Positions 60,801 to 64,000 of a DNA stretch of 64,000 bases are shown here, in pieces (within the stretch, counting starts at the first letter, position 1; every line of letters begins with the position of its first letter). Source of the stretch: Glandiceps talaboti. Lineage: Eukaryota; Hemichordata; Enteropneusta; Spengelidae. Location of the stretch: the NCBI RefSeq assembly GCF_964340395.1, contig NC_135568.1, positions 672,501-736,500 on the forward strand. The letters are read 5' to 3'. Both the position numbers and the translations under genes were made by a program. Below the pieces are notes generated by a model. It ran no database searches. It was not told the DNA's origin and was given only the letters and a program-made list of their open reading frames with translations.

Positions 60801-60957
60801 CTAAACCAAGACCTTTCTTCCCTGGAAGAAAAAATCTTCACTGCAACATTCTCTCCTCGCCATCTTCCTTTCCATACTTCTCCAAATCTTCCTTTTCCAA
60901 TCATTTCTACCAGTTGAATCTGTCTGGCTATTGTTCTCTGAACCAACAACGGTAGTC
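54894..60957 (-). CDS. ACVR1B/TGFBR1-like: TGF-beta/activin type I receptor kinase (ALK4/5/7 class), 3' part, 5 exons
   Basis: Exons 60727-60957 (231 nt), 58609-58776 (168), 57840-58121 (282), 57123-57253 (131) and 54894-55019 (126) join in phase to the stop TAA. The first visible exon starts [14 protein letters not shown], the end of the GS domain, and continues with [15 protein letters not shown] and [14 protein letters not shown] (ATP loop and lysine). Then come [28 protein letters not shown] and the terminal [14 protein letters not shown]. The L45 loop reads [13 protein letters not shown], the form of activin/TGF-beta receptors that phosphorylate Smad2/3 rather than BMP-Smads. The family acts as membrane serine/threonine kinases activated by type II receptors. 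The extracellular, membrane and GS-box exons are not found up to 64000 and must lie beyond the window. Confidence 0.95.
55068..55855. repeat. 46-bp minisatellite, about 17 copies, in the last receptor intron
   Basis: Near-identical units contain caaccacgatacaaaacata and tgtcttgaggtctcacgcta. The first and later edge copies carry acatgtacatg instead of acatatacatg. The array starts about 50 bp from the acceptor of the final exon. Confidence 0.96.
55888..56240. mobile_element. near-perfect foldback MITE with arms of about 170 bp
   Basis: The left arm starts tttaaagtggccatatggat; the right arm ends in its reverse complement. The axis falls at the palindrome GTACGTAC near 56064 with almost no loop. 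Internal blocks match the element at 19572-19915, defining a family with at least two members. It has no coding capacity and lies in the last intron of the receptor gene. Confidence 0.88.
56523..56757 (+). mobile_element. LINE remnant: C-terminus of a non-LTR reverse transcriptase ORF plus 3' tail
   Basis: A 53-codon frame ends at TGA 56679-56681 and reads [20 protein letters not shown], then [11 protein letters not shown] and TYLFERAYL. This is the pattern found at the C-terminus of CR1/L2-like LINE proteins. The short 3' UTR ends with aggcgctatataaatctctt. It is antisense to the receptor gene, inside its last intron. Only the extreme 3' end is present, as expected from 5' truncation during retrotransposition. 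Confidence 0.75.
56764..56949 (+). mobile_element. second LINE remnant, different reverse transcriptase C-terminus
   Basis: An open segment ending in TAA at 56947-56949 reads [40 protein letters not shown] and TLNESI. It follows the pattern of another LINE ORF2 C-terminus. It abuts the first remnant in the same orientation but is of a different subfamily, so one element probably inserted next to the tail of the other. Confidence 0.65.
58885..60012. repeat. 53-bp minisatellite, about 21 copies
   Basis: Units contain agttacactgtacatgtaag and tagattggatccgttcaac. Variant positions (tttacatg or ttcacgtg; gatccg or gatctg) recur along the array in an irregular pattern. It fills most of the intron between the 231-nt and 168-nt receptor exons. 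Confidence 0.96.
60371..60715 (-). repeat. tandem diverged copies of the 3' end of the 231-nt receptor exon
   Basis: Downstream of the real exon end (minus strand: [10 protein letters not shown] then gtatgg) are about four copies. They keep parts of the coding end (near 60378-60440 a copy reads [10 protein letters not shown]), the donor-side ccatacctt, and spacer blocks such as gagactccctaacatt. Copies fall near 60371-60440, 60521-60570, 60597-60640 and 60651-60700. They differ at many sites, contain stops in some frames and are unlikely to be exons. Confidence 0.8.
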
Positions 60958-63900
60958 CTGTTGGAAGACAAAACAAATATTTTGGATGATATGGGATATG
61001 TATTTATCAAGAGAGGCCCTTTGATTGAGATATCTCCACTGTGGGTACGTGTACATGTAAGACAAGCTTGTTCTAATAGTTGATCCCTTATCATGGGTTT
61101 CTTTGCAAGAGACTCACCTCTATTAATGTTTAACCGAAGCCCAAAATATCAGTCAAATATTCACTTGTAACCATGAACCCATAGTCCATCAACATTTGTT
61201 CTTGCATTCATTGTTAGCTTTACTACTTTCTCCTGAAGATGTCACCTACAACCCTAGATGGGCCTGCGGAGAACCTTGCTGTCCACCCTCCCCACTCGTA
61301 CTCGGCAATGAAGACAGTGAATAATAGACATAGATAGCCCTGTGACAACAAATGGGTCAGGTACACAGGTACACAGGTACAGGTACATAGCAGTATAAAT
61401 GACATTTTTCATCATTAAATCTTGGCAATACTTAGTATATCATTAATCTTTCTGTTAACAGTAGCAAGCTGACAGTAGCAAGTTGATGAAATCTATGTAA
61501 TCTCCATTTCATATTACCATTGTATCCCCAACTATGTCTATGTTGAAAGGAAAATCTCTAGTTAGTTTATCTTAGTTCCTCTACAAAGAGTTTATTGAGA
61601 GCATCAAGTTTCCAAGTTATATTGCCAATGTTTCCCTTCATTTAAACCTTATTCCTCAGTGTTTTTTTTATTGAGGACAAATCAATCAATCTAAAACAAT
61701 TCACCATTCATTTTATTGAGATTCCTGTTTTGTTAAAGCTTGTGTCGCAGTGAAATTTATACCAAATCGTCTATCATTTGTCAATACTCATGAATGTAAT
61801 TTTTGAATAGCTATTAAAAGTTAGGAAAAACAGCAGACATACACAGCTAGTTATCCCTATAAAGAGGTCAAGGGATAGGGAAAGATATCGTAAATAGTTG
61901 GAACCCCCTCTTTGATTATACACATCAATTTGAATAGCTGCCTTCTGTCTATAGTACAAACAAACCCAAAACAAATTGTTTTAAAATATATGTCAGAACC
62001 CATGACATGCAAGTGCAAGTGTGGTGTACTCAGGGTATTTGCACTCATGCATGCAGTATTCTCTGTGGCAGTACTTTCACGAGCGTGGCAAGTGAAAATG
62101 CAGCAGAAAACTCTGCAAGCACGAGTGCAAATACCCCTAAGCATGCCATACTGGAACTCATGTGGCAATTTGTTTCTTTTATTATTTAATATGTTTTATC
62201 GAAAAACAACAAATTTTCATAGAAAATGACACTATGCATCATGTACAACGAACGATTACATCCTCATTTGCATATCATTTGCATGCAGATATGCAATTAT
62301 GTTTTTGGTATTGCACTACAGTGCAAATGGGGGAGGTTGTTAGCTGATGTAAGGGATGAGTAGCAGAGAGGAATGTCATGGGGTGGGGGAATCAACCATC
62401 TTTTTATAGTCAAATGAGAAGACAGTACACAAGCTGTGCATGACTACTTGTACACATTTCCTTCAGACTTAGTATCAGCTTGGTTTTTCGTTTAACACTC
62501 TCTGTACTGAAGTGTAATTACCTACATGTTAATGTGTTATGCTTGAGGGGGTGTCTGGTCTTTTTATTGTTCTCATCTACTCAAACAACCCTACATATCA
62601 TTCTATAACGCTGTCACAAAATTCAACCAATGACTCCTTAACACTGTCACAAAATTCAACCAATGACTCCTTAAGACAATGAAGAATAACCATGGACATG
62701 AGGCACAACCATCAGGTGAGGTATTACACATGCATAATGTATTATAGATGTTACGCTTGAGGGGTGTCTGGTCTATAGTCACGACTCACATGACAAATAT
62801 CGATATCATTTTACTTCTAGCTTACTCTCACTACCTACTGAGGCTTGTCCTACACTATGTAAATACTAAACAGAAAACTATAGATATAATGTTGAACATG
62901 TTGGTTTATAGAACAGTATTAATTCTATTAACAACAACAACATCACATCAATAAGAATTCAGCAAGGGGTAGTATCGCTTCCTGACTACATATGGACATC
63001 ACACACTAGTGTAGTAATTTCAATGTGATCATTCCTGATGTAGTACATGTTGTTTTATTAATACTGATCATGTTTTTGGCTCTAAGAACAGTATGGTCGT
63101 TATAAACAGATTTACTTGGCTCTAAAGAACAGTACGGTCGTTATAAACAGATTTACTTGTATCAGTACTAATGTAGTACATGTATATACATGACACAAAT
63201 GTGTTTTTCATATGTACAATCGACTGTATGTCATCTTGGCGATCATTTTGTGGAACATCTCCATCTAACCAGACAAAGAATCTGAACTATCCTGTATCTG
63301 TACACTTTATTACTAATTAATGATCACAGTGTTCCATATACGTCTATTTCAGGAATTTGTAAGGTTTCTGGTGATGAACATCAATTGAGGTTGAAAGAGG
63401 AGGAAACAAGACGTCACAGCAGACAGCCCCCCCCCCCCCCCCCCATACTCAGCTTCTATATACCAAATGGTGACTGGATTTTAAAAGAAATTAAGGACAA
63501 CAAATACAACAAATAAATACTAATGGTGTGATACAATATTATTTGTTATTTGATATTTACCCAAATCTCAGTTATCAGTGACTCTAATTGCCTGAATCAG
63601 GTATGATCATTGGCAAACTCTGTTGTATCTTAGCTTACACTTTGAAATAGACAACAGGACAGTGACACATCGATTGTAAACCTGGGAAGTTCACTACAGA
63701 CTTATTTTCGCATATTTAACTGGAAAACATAAATAAGTAGTGACTACTATGCCTTTTTGTAGATGCATACAATGTAGCAGTCTGGTCATAAACAAAAATG
63801 AATCTTTGGAACAAGCTGAAGACTGTAAAGTTGCAAAATTTTCTAGTGGTGAAAATATCTAGGTTTACAATATCTTGACATTTACAATGTAGTTTTTATC

Positions 63901-64000
63901 ACTTTTAGCTCCTATAGCAATAGTGCAACAGTCTGGATGCCAGACAGGTCATACTAGATAGTGGCTAAGAACAGCTACTGTGTTTCACTCTGCATAGTTT
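60958..64000. other. receptor intron / 5' side, no upstream exon found
   Basis: I searched the minus strand for the transmembrane and GS-box exon and did not find it. The region holds a short inverted repeat at 62018-62152, a two-copy 36-bp repeat near 62610-62675 (acaaaattcaaccaatgact), and a poly-C run near 63427. Confidence 0.55.
62018..62152. mobile_element. small foldback element, about 135 bp
   Basis: The left arm (62018-62080, containing gggtatttgcactcatgc, tgcagtattctctgtggcag) and right arm (62092-62152, containing gcaagcacgagtgcaaatac) are imperfect reverse complements around a loop of about 11 nt. It is too small and too diverged to assign to a family. Confidence 0.6.

Noticed and set aside
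61223-61405. Hydrophobic minus-strand frame considered as the receptor's transmembrane exon
   Set aside because: It lacks a GS-box sequence and bounding splice sites, and does not join in phase to the exon at 60957.

Overview
This is AT-rich animal nuclear DNA: long introns, GT/AG splice junctions, SINE and LINE remnants, foldback elements and very many minisatellites. Four intron-containing protein genes can be assembled exon by exon. The gene set and repeat types fit a marine invertebrate, perhaps an invertebrate deuterostome such as a hemichordate or cephalochordate. The species is an inference and is not proven here. No rRNA, intact tRNA gene, CRISPR array or viral gene was seen.

Layout. 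(1) 1167-18819, minus strand: a complete puromycin-sensitive aminopeptidase (M1 family, NPEPPS-like), 19 exons, 867 codons, with a possible in-frame N-terminal extension to 19020. (2) 21125-28148, minus strand: a five-exon gene for a 353-residue membrane-anchored SPFH/band-7 (prohibitin-like) protein. (3) 28.7-37.6 kb: a transposon- and microsatellite-rich spacer, with a TIR-bounded 2.3 kb element, a 1.15 kb partial copy of it, a tRNA-derived SINE and a 35-bp CCAAT-bearing array. (4) 38152-42556, plus strand: a two-exon gene for a somatomedin-B plus seven-transmembrane (methuselah/adhesion-like) receptor of 745 residues. (5) 42.6-54.5 kb: a gene-poor spacer. (6) 54894-60957, minus strand: the kinase half of a TGF-beta/activin type I receptor (ALK4/5/7 class), whose 5' exons lie beyond the right edge.

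The genes do not form one pathway. Two are surface receptors, one is a cytosolic peptidase and one is a membrane scaffold-like protein.

The most unusual signal is repeated in at least five places: short pieces spanning an exon-intron boundary (exon end plus splice site plus adjacent intron) are duplicated, often in tandem, inside introns. It affects aminopeptidase exons 1, 3, 10 and 13 and the receptor exon ending at 60727; exon 4 is a weaker case. Some of these arrays present rows of decoy splice donors. Other notable structures are a cluster of seven CArG boxes, about 21 paired inverted CCAAT boxes upstream of the GPCR, and a minisatellite that looks like an amplified tRNA-like SINE head.
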